Assembly: GCF_017948455.1 (NCBI RefSeq)
Contig: NZ_JAFFSU010000027.1
Span: 1 to 64,000 of the forward strand
Source of the DNA: Streptomyces sp. GESEQ-4
GTDB taxonomy: Bacteria; Actinomycetota; Actinomycetes; Streptomycetales; Streptomycetaceae
DNA length: 64,000 nucleotides
Direction of reading: 5' to 3'
The notes below the pieces were generated by a model. It worked only from the letters and a program-made list of their open reading frames with translations. It had not been told where the DNA came from and did no database searches. Numbering within the stretch: position 1 is the stretch's first letter; each line of letters begins with the position of its first letter. This document shows, in pieces, positions 25,729 to 33,825 of this stretch. A program made the position numbers and the translations under genes.

Positions 25729-26202
25729 CTATGCCTTGCTGTGGGAGAACAGCTTCAGCACCGGCACCCCCACCTTGTGCCGGGCCCGCGAGGCCCAGTC
25801 CCGGTGGAAGAACTCCTCCACGTAGTGGGGGTCGGTCAGCACGATGACCTCGTCCGCCCCGGTCTCCTCGACCAGGGCCTTGAGCGCATCCAGCGCGTGG
25901 CCCTCGATGAGCCGGCCCTCCGCCTCGCTGCCGGAGCCGCGCAGAGCCGCGAGGGACACCTCCAGGGCCTGCTCGCCGAGGGCGGCGGCGTCCTTGCCCT
26001 CGGGGCTCTCCAGCTCGCGAGCCGCCTCGTCGATCTCGCCGAGTGCGATGTCGTCGATGGCCCGCAGCAGCCGGTCGGCCTGGTCGCCGCGCGGTTGGAG
26101 CAGGACGTGGAAGGAGACCTGCTCGTCCCCGTGCAAGGTGGTGACGAACTCCACGTCGGCGGATGTCAGGGCCTTCTCGATCATCAATACGCTTGTGAAC
26201 AC
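25729..26202 (-). CDS. Conserved hypothetical protein (Rossmann-like C-terminus)
   Basis: 157 residues from GTG 26202, chosen for the upstream AGGAGAAGGA; ATG 26184 (MIEKALTSADVEFV) is an alternative. Opens with a short alpha/beta segment and a helical stretch, and ends with GADEVIVLTDPHYVEEFF and VGVPVLKLFSH, reminiscent of universal-stress-like or nucleotide-binding alpha/beta folds. No catalytic motif recognised. It precedes murC on the same strand with a 44-base gap and may be co-transcribed. Confidence 0.8.
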   Translation of the reverse strand: MFTSVLMIEKALTSADVEFVTTLHGDEQVSFHVLLQPRGDQADRLLRAIDDIALGEIDEAARELESPEGKDAAALGEQALEVSLAALRGSGSEAEGRLIEGHALDALKALVEETGADEVIVLTDPHYVEEFFHRDWASRARHKVGVPVLKLFSHSKA

Positions 26203-26349
26203 GTCAGGCGTCCTTCTCCTCCGTGGGCCTTGGCCGGGCCCCTGCGGAAACCATCCTGCCCCGCGATCGCACGGGGACTGCGTTGATTCAGTGTGCCCGC
26301 CGGGGGCTAAACGGAACGGTAGATTCCGTCCATTACCCGACCAGCGCAC

Positions 26350-27123
26350 TCAAGCCCGCCGGTACCTGCTGAAGAGGAACCCTTCCTCCTCCAGCAGAGA
26401 CACCAGTGCGAATCGGCGCGGCACCGCGACCGTCGGCCCGCCCGCGATCCGCTGCGCGTCTCCCGCGGTGAGCATCGGAGAGACGGTCAGACACAGTTCG
26501 TCCAGCACCTCGGCCGCCACCAGCTGGCCGAGCAGGCGCGGGCCGCCCTCGGTCAGCAGCCGGGTGTGCCCGAGGTCGCCGAGGGCCCGTACGGCACGGG
26601 CCGGGTCGACCCCGATCCCGTCCCCGGCGATCACCACCCGGGCGCCCGCCTTCTCCGCGGTCGCGATCCGGTCGGGGGCCGCGGCGGCACCCGTCAGGAT
26701 CAGGGTCGGCACCGTGGGCGAGGTGAACAGCGGCAACGAGAAGTCCAGGTCCATGCTCGCGGTGACCACCGCGATCGCCGGCGCGGGCGCCTGTCCGGCC
26801 TCCGTACGCCGCCGAGCGAACTCCTCACGCGCGCGTGCCGGACGGTACCCCTCCAGGCGTACCGTTTCCGCCCCGACCACCACCACATCCGCCAGCGCCC
26901 GCAGCGTGCCGAAGATCCGCATGTCCGTCGCACTGGAAATGGGCTGCGACCGGCCACCGTGCTGAGCGGCACCGTCGAGCGTCCCCACCATGTTGGCCCG
27001 CAGCCACGGCTCCCGCCCACCGGGACCCGGCTCCGGGTAGGCGTACGCGTCGGCCAGCTCGTCGAGGCTCCATTCACGGGCGTCCGGGGCTGTTTCGTAG
27101 GTCACAGGGAACAGACGTCGCAT
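26350..27123 (-). CDS. RibD C-terminal-domain (pyrimidine reductase) family protein
   Basis: 257 residues. Dihydrofolate-reductase-like fold of the RibD/5-amino-6-ribosylamino-uracil reductase family: WLRANMVGTLDGAA, SSATDMRIFGTLRALADVVVVGAETV, LLTEGGPRLLGQLV and a C-terminal LVSLLEEEGFLFSRYRR. NADPH-dependent reductase of a heterocyclic compound; lacking the deaminase domain it is not a full RibD. Single gene with its own divergent promoter region opposite zapE. Confidence 0.88.
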   Translation of the reverse strand: MRRLFPVTYETAPDAREWSLDELADAYAYPEPGPGGREPWLRANMVGTLDGAAQHGGRSQPISSATDMRIFGTLRALADVVVVGAETVRLEGYRPARAREEFARRRTEAGQAPAPAIAVVTASMDLDFSLPLFTSPTVPTLILTGAAAAPDRIATAEKAGARVVIAGDGIGVDPARAVRALGDLGHTRLLTEGGPRLLGQLVAAEVLDELCLTVSPMLTAGDAQRIAGGPTVAVPRRFALVSLLEEEGFLFSRYRRA

Positions 27124-27168
27124 GTCGAGCAGTCTGGCACGGTGCCAAGCAGGTCCGGGGAGGTCAGG

Positions 27169-27225
27169 CGCCCCAAAGGGGCGCGGGGAACTGCGCGACC
27201 AGCCACAACGGACCAGCAGACGAAG
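27169..27225 (+). repeat. R1 dispersed repeat, short form
   Basis: GCGCCCCAAAGGGGCGC hairpin followed by GGGGAACTGCGCGACCAG. Lies between the divergent RibD-like gene and zapE. Confidence 0.88.
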
Positions 27226-27247
27226 TACCGCCCCACCGCGGACCGCC

Positions 27248-27253
27248 TAAAGT
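27248..27253 (+). promoter_or_regulatory. Candidate -10 (TAAAGT) for leaderless zapE
   Basis: TAAAGT lies eight bases before GTG 27262. There is no convincing Shine-Dalgarno sequence, consistent with leaderless initiation. Confidence 0.4.
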
Positions 27254-27261
27254 AGAGAACC

Positions 27262-28368
27262 GTGCCTACCTCCACCGCCGCCTCCGGGACCGGTCCGATA
27301 GCAGACGCGGCCCCTGTGTCACTGTGCGCCCGCGAGCCCCACGTCCCCGCGGAGCGCCTCGTCGGCGAGATGGTGCCCCCACCCCGCTTCGACTCGGTCC
27401 GCTTCAGCACGTACATCCCGGACCCGAACCAGCCCAGCCAGACCGAGGCCGTCCAGGTCCTGGAGGCCTTCGCGGGCGGACTCGGCGCCGCGCACCCCAC
27501 CGCCACCGCCAAGCGCAGCTTCCTCGGCTTCGGCAGGGCGAAGGCACCGAAGACCCCGGCGGGCCCCCGCGGCGTCTACCTCGACGGCGGCTACGGCGTC
27601 GGCAAGACCCACCTGCTCGCCTCCCTGTGGCACGCCACCCCAGCCGAGCCCGCGCTCAAGGCGTTCGGCACGTTCGTGGAGCTGACGAACCTGGTCGGCG
27701 CCCTCGGCTTCCAGAAGACCGTCCAGACCCTGTCCGGGCACCGCCTGCTGTGCATCGACGAGTTCGAACTGGACGACCCCGGCGACACCGTCCTGGTCTC
27801 GACGCTGCTCGGCAAGCTGGTGGACGCGGGCGTCGCGCTCGCCGCCACCTCGAACACGCTGCCGGGCAAGCTCGGTGAGGGCCGGTTCGCGGCGGCCGAC
27901 TTCCTGCGCGAGATCCAGGGCCTGTCCGCGCACTTCCGCTCCCTGCGCATCGACGGCGAGGACTACCGCCACCGCGGGCTGCCCGAGGCACCGGCGCCGT
28001 TCTCCGACGAGCAGGTCACCAAGTCCGCGTACGCCACGCCGGGCGCCTCGCTCGACGACTTCCCGCATCTGCTGGAGCACCTCGCCCGCGTCCACCCCAG
28101 CCGGTACGGCGCGCTGACCGACGGAATCCGGGCGGTGTGCCTCACCGACGTCCAGCCGATCCCGGACCAGTCGACCGCGCTGCGGCTCGTCGTCCTCGCG
28201 GACCGGCTGTACGACCGCGAGGTGCCCGTGCTCGCCTCGGGGCTCCCCTTCGACCGGCTGTTCAGCGAGGAGATGCTGAACGGCGGCTACCGCAAGAAGT
28301 ACTTCCGGGCGATCTCCCGGCTCACCGCGCTGGCCCGGGACGCCAAGGGACTCGTCGACGCCGACTAG
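27262..28368 (+). CDS. zapE: Cell division protein ZapE (AFG1-like ATPase)
   Basis: 368 residues from GTG 27262. AAA-type ATPase: YLDGGYGVGKTHLL (Walker A at 109-116), LLCIDEFELDDPGD (Walker B), LAATSNTLPG (sensor 1) and NGGYRKKYFRAISRL at the C-terminus. ZapE/AFG1 family proteins associate with the divisome in proteobacteria; the actinobacterial role is less studied. Monocistronic, followed by two hairpins. Confidence 0.92.
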   Translation: MPTSTAASGTGPIADAAPVSLCAREPHVPAERLVGEMVPPPRFDSVRFSTYIPDPNQPSQTEAVQVLEAFAGGLGAAHPTATAKRSFLGFGRAKAPKTPAGPRGVYLDGGYGVGKTHLLASLWHATPAEPALKAFGTFVELTNLVGALGFQKTVQTLSGHRLLCIDEFELDDPGDTVLVSTLLGKLVDAGVALAATSNTLPGKLGEGRFAAADFLREIQGLSAHFRSLRIDGEDYRHRGLPEAPAPFSDEQVTKSAYATPGASLDDFPHLLEHLARVHPSRYGALTDGIRAVCLTDVQPIPDQSTALRLVVLADRLYDREVPVLASGLPFDRLFSEEMLNGGYRKKYFRAISRLTALARDAKGLVDAD

Positions 28369-28418
28369 TCCGGCAACTCCCGCAGGTCAAGAGGCATTTC
28401 AAGCCAAGCGGCATCGCC

Positions 28419-28442
28419 TTTCAGGCTCTCTTCAGCCTGAAA
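28419..28442 (+). terminator. Hairpin downstream of zapE
   Basis: TTTCAGGCT (28419-28427) pairs with AGCCTGAAA (28434-28442) around a six-base loop. No U-tract. Confidence 0.5.
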
Positions 28443-28448
28443 CGTTAA

Positions 28449-28480
28449 GTTAACCCTGCAAACAACTTTGCAGGGTTAAC
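28449..28480. promoter_or_regulatory. Perfect AT-rich inverted repeat (operator or second terminator)
   Basis: GTTAACCCTGCAAA (28449-28462), loop CAAC, then TTTGCAGGGTTAAC (28467-28480). Fourteen perfect base pairs with unusually high A+T for this genome, 70 bases before the secreted-protein ATG. It could stop zapE transcription or bind a regulator. Confidence 0.6.
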
Positions 28481-28550
28481 GTGTTTCTTGACCAGCCATT
28501 GACCAAGAGTTGGCGTGTCCATAAGTCGTGAACTGCCTGGAGAGGGGCGG

Positions 28551-28946
28551 ATGTTGCGAGGTACGACGACCAGGACCGTAGTTGCGGCCCTAGCCGCCGT
28601 CCTGCTCGCCCTGCAGTTCTTCGCTCCCTCCGCGTCGTTCGCATCCGCGCACACGGTTGGTCATGTCGAGGCCAAGGCTCAGCCCGGATCCAAGCTGTCT
28701 CCCAAGGCACCGCGCGACGGAATCCTCGCGCTCCGTGACGTGAGCTGCTCCGGGGACCCGACCGGTCCCCAGCACACCCGGGAGCGGAACCGCTCCTCGG
28801 TCGCCTGGCCCGGGGCGCAGGAGCGCCCGCTCGTGGCCCCGGGCGCGACAGCCGCGCACCCGACGGTGCCGCGTGCCGTGCAATGTCGCACGGCGAGATC
28901 CTCGACGACCCACTCTCCGGCGGCACTTCAGGTCTTCCGCTGCTGA
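28551..28946 (+). CDS. Small secreted protein
   Basis: 131 residues from ATG 28551 with AGAGGGG upstream. Signal peptide: RGTTTRTVVAALAAVLLALQ, then FFAPSASFASA, cleavage likely after ASA. The mature part is polar, Pro/Ser/Arg-rich with three cysteines (one in the last position) and no recognised domain. It sits 78 bases upstream of the carbonic anhydrase gene, possibly in the same transcript. Confidence 0.7.
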   Translation: MLRGTTTRTVVAALAAVLLALQFFAPSASFASAHTVGHVEAKAQPGSKLSPKAPRDGILALRDVSCSGDPTGPQHTRERNRSSVAWPGAQERPLVAPGATAAHPTVPRAVQCRTARSSTTHSPAALQVFRC

Positions 28947-29024
28947 GAGAGAGCAGAGCAGTCATCACCACTCTGTCTTGCACGTCCGACGCGCCTTTGG
29001 CGCGCCAGGAGGAGTCACCACATC

Positions 29025-29603
29025 ATGCAGCCCCTCATCGACAACGCCCGCACGTTCGGACAACGCCCTGAGGAGTTCGCCAGACTGGCCGAAGGCCAGT
29101 CACCCGAGGTCCTGTTCATCACCTGTTCCGACTCCAGGGTCGTACCGGCCCTGATCACCGGCGCCCGCCCCGGCCAGCTCTTCGAGCTGCGCACCGCGGG
29201 CAACATCGTCCCGCCGTACGCCTCCGAGCACCCCACCAGCGAGGCGGCCACCATCGAGTACGCGGTCGAGGTGCTCGGCGTACGCGACATAGTCGTCTGC
29301 GGCCACTCCCACTGCGGAGCGGTCGGCGCACTGGTGCGCGGCGACGACCTGGACGCCGTACCCGCCGTCCGCGACTGGCTCGCCGCCGCGACGCCGCGTC
29401 CGCAGGGGGCGGCCGGCGATCCCACCGTGGCCGAGGGAGTGCAGAGCCATGCCCTGGCGCAGTTGCTGCGGCTGCGCTCCTACCCCTGTATCGACCAGAA
29501 GCTGGCCCAGGGCCAACTCGCCCTGCACGCCTGGTACTACGAGGTGCACACCGGCGCCGTACTGGCGCACAGCCCGCAGACCGACACCTTCAAGGCCCTG
29601 TGA
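29025..29603 (+). CDS. Beta-class carbonic anhydrase
   Basis: 192 residues; GGAGGAG lies nine bases before the ATG. Zinc ligands and catalytic pair: CSDSR (C34, D36, R38) and GHSHCGA (H94, C97). Interconverts CO2 and bicarbonate in the cytoplasm. The GTG of a SulP transporter gene overlaps its stop, so the pair likely couples bicarbonate transport with hydration. Confidence 0.95.
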   Translation: MQPLIDNARTFGQRPEEFARLAEGQSPEVLFITCSDSRVVPALITGARPGQLFELRTAGNIVPPYASEHPTSEAATIEYAVEVLGVRDIVVCGHSHCGAVGALVRGDDLDAVPAVRDWLAAATPRPQGAAGDPTVAEGVQSHALAQLLRLRSYPCIDQKLAQGQLALHAWYYEVHTGAVLAHSPQTDTFKAL

Positions 29604-31105
29604 GCGCCGCCATGAATCCCTCCACCCTCACCAAGTTCCCTCATCTGCGGCAGGACTTCGCCGCGTCTCTCGTCGTCTTCCTGGTCGCGCTCCCGCTGTG
29701 CGTGGGCGTGGCCGTCGCCTCCGGCGTGCCGGCCGAGCTCGGGCTCATCACCGGCATCGTGGGCGGCATCGTGACCGGGCTGATGCGCGGCAGCAGCCTT
29801 CAGGTGTCCGGCCCGGCCGCCGGGCTCACCGTGCTGGTCTTCGAGGCGGTGCGCGAGTTCGGGCTGCCGGCGCTCGGTGTGATCGTGCTCGCCACCGGCC
29901 TGCTCCAGATGCTGATGGGCGCCCTGAAACTGGGGCGCTGGTTCCGGGCCATCTCGGTCGCCGTGGTCGAGGGCATGCTGGCCGGAATCGGGCTGGTCCT
30001 GATCGCCGGGCAGCTGTACTCGCTCGCGGACACCGAGGCGCCCGCCTCCGGGCTCGCGAAGATCACGGGGCTGCCCGGGGCGCTCGCGGACGCCGTCCAG
30101 GACACCGGGGCGCTGGCCTCGCTGGCTCTCGGCGCGGGCACGATCGCCGTGCTGATGCTGTGGAAGCGGATGCCGCGCCAGGTGCGCACGGTGCCCGGTC
30201 AGCTGGCCGCGGTGGGCCTGGCGACGCTGGTCGCCGTGGCCTTCAGCCTGCCGGTGGCCACCGTCGAGGTGCAGGGGCTGCTGGGCTCCATCCAGCCGCC
30301 GTCCCTGGACGCCTTCGGTGAGCTCGCCGATGTCGGCCTGCTCGCCACCGTCGCCGCCTTCACGCTGATCGCGTCCGCGGAGTCGCTGTTCAGCGCGGCG
30401 GCGGTGGACCGGATGCACGACGGTCCGCGCACCGAGTACGACAAGGAGCTGCTCGCCCAGGGCGCGGGCAACACCGTCTGCGGTGCGCTGGGCGCGCTGC
30501 CGATGACCGCGGTGATCGTACGCAGCGCGGCGAACGTCCAGTCGGGCGCGCGGACGAAGGCGTCCCGGGTGCTGCACGGCGTATGGCTGCTGCTGTTCGC
30601 GGCCCTGCTGCCGGCCGTCCTCGCCTACATCCCGATCCCGGCCCTGGCGGCCATCCTGGTGCACGCCGGCGCCAAGCTCATCCCGGTACGGCAGATCGTG
30701 GCGCTGTGGCGCGAGCATCGCGGTGAGGCGCTGATCCTGGTGGTCACGGCGGTGTCGATCGTCGCGGTCAGCATGTTCGAGGGCGTCCTCATCGGCCTCG
30801 CGCTGGCCGTCGCCAAGACCGCCTGGGAGGCCTCGCACATCAAGCTCGAGGTCATAGACAAGGGAGCCGGGCCCGTCCAGGCCTACCTGTCGGGCAACGC
30901 GACCTTCCTGCGGCTGCCGAAGATACTCGACAGCCTGGAGTCCCTGCCCCAGGACCGTCCGGTCGAGCTGAACCTGTCCGGGCTGCACCATCTGGACCAC
31001 GCCTGCCGTACGGCGCTGGAGAACTGGGCCGAGCGGCACAGTGCGGCCGGCACCGATCCGGTACGGCTCGACGGTGCCGTGGCGGCACCCGAGGCCCGGA
31101 GGTAG
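29600..31105 (+). CDS. SulP-family anion (bicarbonate-type) transporter
   Basis: 501 residues, GTG overlapping the carbonic anhydrase stop. About ten to twelve membrane helices with family motifs VALPLCVGVAVASGVPAELG, SSLQVSGPAAGLTVLV and an SAESLFSAAAVDRMHDG segment, and a short STAS-like C-terminus (VELNLSGLHHLDHACRTAL). Linkage to carbonic anhydrase points to bicarbonate rather than sulfate. A 16-bp terminator follows. Confidence 0.93.
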   Translation: MSAAMNPSTLTKFPHLRQDFAASLVVFLVALPLCVGVAVASGVPAELGLITGIVGGIVTGLMRGSSLQVSGPAAGLTVLVFEAVREFGLPALGVIVLATGLLQMLMGALKLGRWFRAISVAVVEGMLAGIGLVLIAGQLYSLADTEAPASGLAKITGLPGALADAVQDTGALASLALGAGTIAVLMLWKRMPRQVRTVPGQLAAVGLATLVAVAFSLPVATVEVQGLLGSIQPPSLDAFGELADVGLLATVAAFTLIASAESLFSAAAVDRMHDGPRTEYDKELLAQGAGNTVCGALGALPMTAVIVRSAANVQSGARTKASRVLHGVWLLLFAALLPAVLAYIPIPALAAILVHAGAKLIPVRQIVALWREHRGEALILVVTAVSIVAVSMFEGVLIGLALAVAKTAWEASHIKLEVIDKGAGPVQAYLSGNATFLRLPKILDSLESLPQDRPVELNLSGLHHLDHACRTALENWAERHSAAGTDPVRLDGAVAAPEARR

Positions 31106-31127
31106 CACTCCCCGACGTCCGGCGATG

Positions 31128-31162
31128 CCCGGCTGAAGCCCCGAACCGGGGCTTCAGCCGGG
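31128..31162 (+). terminator. Strong intrinsic-type hairpin
   Basis: Arms 31128-31143 and 31147-31162 are exact 16-base reverse complements (CCCGGCTGAAGCCCCG on the left) with an AAC loop. It closes the carbonic anhydrase/SulP operon. Confidence 0.85.
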
Positions 31163-31213
31163 CTTACCGTTGCCCTATTCGGGCATATCGTGGGAAGAGG
31201 TTGCCAATACCGC

Positions 31214-31246
31214 TTTTAACAGGTGCAGGTTTTTAACAGGTGCAGG
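31214..31246 (+). repeat. 16-bp direct repeat before the SPFH gene
   Basis: TTTTAACAGGTGCAGG occurs at 31214-31229 and 31231-31246, followed by a further partial GTGCAGGG. It lies about 32 bases before the ATG at 31278 and may be a duplicated operator or slippage product. Confidence 0.75.
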
Positions 31247-31277
31247 GTGCAGGGACGGCTGAACAGGGGTCGTCATC

Positions 31278-32171
31278 ATGCTGGAAGAGTTGCTGACCGC
31301 GGCCATCGCCACCGGGACCGCGGGGGTGGTGTATCTCGCCGCGGCTGCGCGGGTCGTCAAGCAGTACGAGCGCGGGGTGGTCCTCCGGCTCGGGCGCCTG
31401 CGGGGCGCCGTACGGCCACCGGGCTTCACCCTGATCGTCCCCGCCGTGGACCGGCTGTACAAAGTGAACCTGCAGATAGTGACGATGCCCGTGCCCGCCC
31501 AGGAGGGCATCACACGGGACAACGTGACCGTGCGGGTCGACGCGGTCGTCTACTTCAAGGTCGTGGACGCGGCGGCGGCGATCATCAACGTCGAGGACTA
31601 TCGCTTCGCGGTCTCCCAGATGGCACAGACCTCGCTGCGTTCGATCATCGGCAAGAGCGACCTGGACGACCTGCTCTCCAACCGCGAGAAGCTCAACCAG
31701 GGCCTGGAGCTGATGATCGACAGCCCGGCGATCGGCTGGGGCGTCCAGATCGACCGCGTCGAGATCAAGGACGTGTCCCTGCCGGACACCATGAAGCGCT
31801 CCATGGCCCGGCAGGCGGAGGCGGACCGCGAGCGGCGGGCCCGGGTCATCAACGCCGACGCCGAGCTCCAGGCCTCCAAGAAGCTCGCCGAGGCCGCGCA
31901 GCAGATGGCCGACACGCCCTCCGCGCTCCAGTTGCGACTGCTCCAGACGGTGATGGCGGTGGCGGCGGAGAAGAACTCCACGCTGGTGCTGCCCATCCCG
32001 GTGGAGCTGCTGCGGTTCCTGGAGAAGGGGGCGGAGACGCACCCGGAACACCACGGCCGCCCCGCGCCGGACAGCTCGGGCCTCGACCAGCTCCCGCACG
32101 AGCACCCCGACGAGATCCCGCCCGCCCCCGCCGACCGGCAGCCGTCCCCCGACCGCTCGCTGGAGCAATGA
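31278..32171 (+). CDS. SPFH/band-7 (slipin-like) membrane protein
   Basis: 297 residues. One N-terminal membrane segment (about 8-24), then the SPFH domain: VKQYERGVVLRLGRL, GFTLIVPAVDRLYKV, TRDNVTVRVDAVVYFKV, and VEIKDVSLPDTMKRSMARQA leading into a coiled coil. The C-terminal 50 residues are Pro/His-rich and variable. Stomatin/slipin proteins form oligomeric membrane scaffolds and often partner with NfeD proteases; no NfeD gene is adjacent here. Confidence 0.93.
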   Translation: MLEELLTAAIATGTAGVVYLAAAARVVKQYERGVVLRLGRLRGAVRPPGFTLIVPAVDRLYKVNLQIVTMPVPAQEGITRDNVTVRVDAVVYFKVVDAAAAIINVEDYRFAVSQMAQTSLRSIIGKSDLDDLLSNREKLNQGLELMIDSPAIGWGVQIDRVEIKDVSLPDTMKRSMARQAEADRERRARVINADAELQASKKLAEAAQQMADTPSALQLRLLQTVMAVAAEKNSTLVLPIPVELLRFLEKGAETHPEHHGRPAPDSSGLDQLPHEHPDEIPPAPADRQPSPDRSLEQ

Positions 32172-32260
32172 CAGGTTCTACGCGCGTGGTTCACGCGGCC
32201 GTGACCAAGTGATAGACACGGCGGCATCACAGTCCTGTCCGCCAGCAGGAAGGTTGCCCC

Positions 32261-33652
32261 ATGTCCGAAAACGGCCGCACGACACGCCGTCAGATACTCG
32301 CCCGCACCGGCGCGTCGGTCGCCGCGATCGCCTTCGCCGGAAACCTCACCGAACTCTTCGCGGGCACCGCCTCCGCGCAGGTGAACCTGGGCCACACCGG
32401 TTACGGCCCGCTCGTCCCCGACCCGAAGGGCCTGCTCGATCTCCCGAAGGGCTTCCGCTACCGCGTCCTGTCCCGCGAGGGCGCCCCACTGCGCTCCGGC
32501 GAGGGCGAAGTGCCCTCCCACCCGGACGGCATGGCGGCCTTCGCGGGCCGGCACGGTCGCGTCCACCTCGTCCGCAACCACGAGAACAGGGCCGACGCCG
32601 AGATCCCCGTCCCGACGGTCGAGGGCCTCACCTACGATCTGGCGGGCAAGGGCGGCTGTACGGCCCTGACGCTGGACAGCGCCGGCCGGGTCCGGTCCGA
32701 GCAGGTCGCGATCGCCGGTACGGCCGTCAACTGCGCGGGCGGGCCCACCCCTTGGGGCACCTGGCTGACCTGCGAGGAGACCGAGGACAAGGCAAGCACC
32801 GGCGGCTACGCCAAGGACCACGGCTTCGTCTTCGAGGTCGACCCGGCCGACCCCCGCCGCAGCGGGGCCGTACCGCTCACCGCGATGGGCCGCTTCCAGC
32901 ACGAGGCGGTCGCCGTCGATCCCCGTCGCGGTATCGTCTACGAGACCGAGGACGCCTTCGAGCGGCCCTTCGGCCTGTTCTACCGCTTCCTGCCCGACAA
33001 GCCGCTCGGCGGCCCCGGTTCGCTCCGCGCGGGCGGCCGCCTCCAGGCGATGCGCGTGCCCGGCGTCCCCGACCTCTCCTCGGTCCAGGAGCCCGGCGCC
33101 CGCTTCGACGGCGTCGAGTGGGCCGACGTACCGGACCCGCTCGCGGCCCGAACCCCCGTCCGCCTCCAGGACTTCGGCCCGCGGGGCATCACGCACGCGC
33201 AGAAGCTGGAGGGCTGCTACTGGGGCGGGCGGTCCGTGTACTTCGTGTCGTCGTACGCGCGAAGTGCCGAGGGCTCGGCGGCCGACCACTACGGGCAGAT
33301 CTGGCGGTACGACCCGTCGGCACGGCGTCTCACCCTGGTGGTCGTCTTCGGCCCCGACACGGACCTCCAGCTGCCCGGCGAGTCACCGGACAACATCTGT
33401 CTCGCACCGAGCGGCGGGCTCATGGTCTGCGAGGACGGCGGCGGCGCCCAGCACGTGTACGGGGTCACGCGGCGGGGTGAGGTGTACGCGGTGGCCCGCA
33501 ACCGACAGAACATCGGCACCGACGAGGAACCGGAGTGGGGCGAGTTCGCGGGCGTCACCTTCTCGCCTGACGGCGGGACGATGTACGTCAACTGCTATTC
33601 GCCGGGAACGACGTTCGCGGTGACGGTCGCTCCGCGGGTTGTGCCGCGATAG
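32261..33652 (+). CDS. PhoX-like (DUF839) Tat-exported protein
   Basis: 463 residues. Twin-arginine signal TTRRQILARTGASVAAIAF, then the DUF839/PhoX fold: LVRNHENRAD, GTWLTCEETED, RFQHEAVAVDP, YETEDAFERP and PGESPDNICL. PhoX enzymes are Ca/Fe-dependent alkaline phosphatases of beta-propeller fold; the conserved NHE, CEE and SPDN motifs are present, so phosphatase activity is plausible but unproven. Single gene with AGGAAGG before the ATG, followed by an R1 repeat. Confidence 0.9.
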   Translation: MSENGRTTRRQILARTGASVAAIAFAGNLTELFAGTASAQVNLGHTGYGPLVPDPKGLLDLPKGFRYRVLSREGAPLRSGEGEVPSHPDGMAAFAGRHGRVHLVRNHENRADAEIPVPTVEGLTYDLAGKGGCTALTLDSAGRVRSEQVAIAGTAVNCAGGPTPWGTWLTCEETEDKASTGGYAKDHGFVFEVDPADPRRSGAVPLTAMGRFQHEAVAVDPRRGIVYETEDAFERPFGLFYRFLPDKPLGGPGSLRAGGRLQAMRVPGVPDLSSVQEPGARFDGVEWADVPDPLAARTPVRLQDFGPRGITHAQKLEGCYWGGRSVYFVSSYARSAEGSAADHYGQIWRYDPSARRLTLVVVFGPDTDLQLPGESPDNICLAPSGGLMVCEDGGGAQHVYGVTRRGEVYAVARNRQNIGTDEEPEWGEFAGVTFSPDGGTMYVNCYSPGTTFAVTVAPRVVPR

Positions 33653-33672
33653 GTCGTCGCTCGCCCGCGGGG

Positions 33673-33718
33673 CGGTGGGGGCTGGTCGCGCAGTTCCCCG
33701 CGCCCCTTAAGGGGCGCT
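33673..33718 (-). repeat. R1 dispersed repeat, short form, inverted
   Basis: Reads GGCTGGTCGCGCAGTTCCCC then GCGCCCCTTAAGGGGCGC on the plus strand, the reverse orientation of other copies. Located after the PhoX-like gene. Confidence 0.88.
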
Positions 33719-33785
33719 GTGCAGCCCGGCTTCATCATCGGCGGGCGGGTGAAATCGGCGAGAGACACCCGGTAAGCAGCCGCCA

Positions 33786-33815
33786 ATGACAAAAGGCGCA
33801 TTACTCGCATAGCTA
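33786..33815 (+). promoter_or_regulatory. Candidate promoter, leaderless deacetylase gene
   Basis: ATGACA (33786-33791) and TAGCTA (33810-33815) with 18-base spacing; GTG 33826 lies ten bases further on and has no Shine-Dalgarno sequence. Confidence 0.4.
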
Positions 33816-33825
33816 CGTTCGTGCG

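Noticed and set aside
32174..32199. PHO-box-like GTTCTACGCGC and GTTCACGCGGC before the PhoX-like gene
   Set aside because: The two GTTC half-sites are about 15 bases apart rather than 11 and the second unit is weak; tempting because of the PhoX match, but not convincing by eye.
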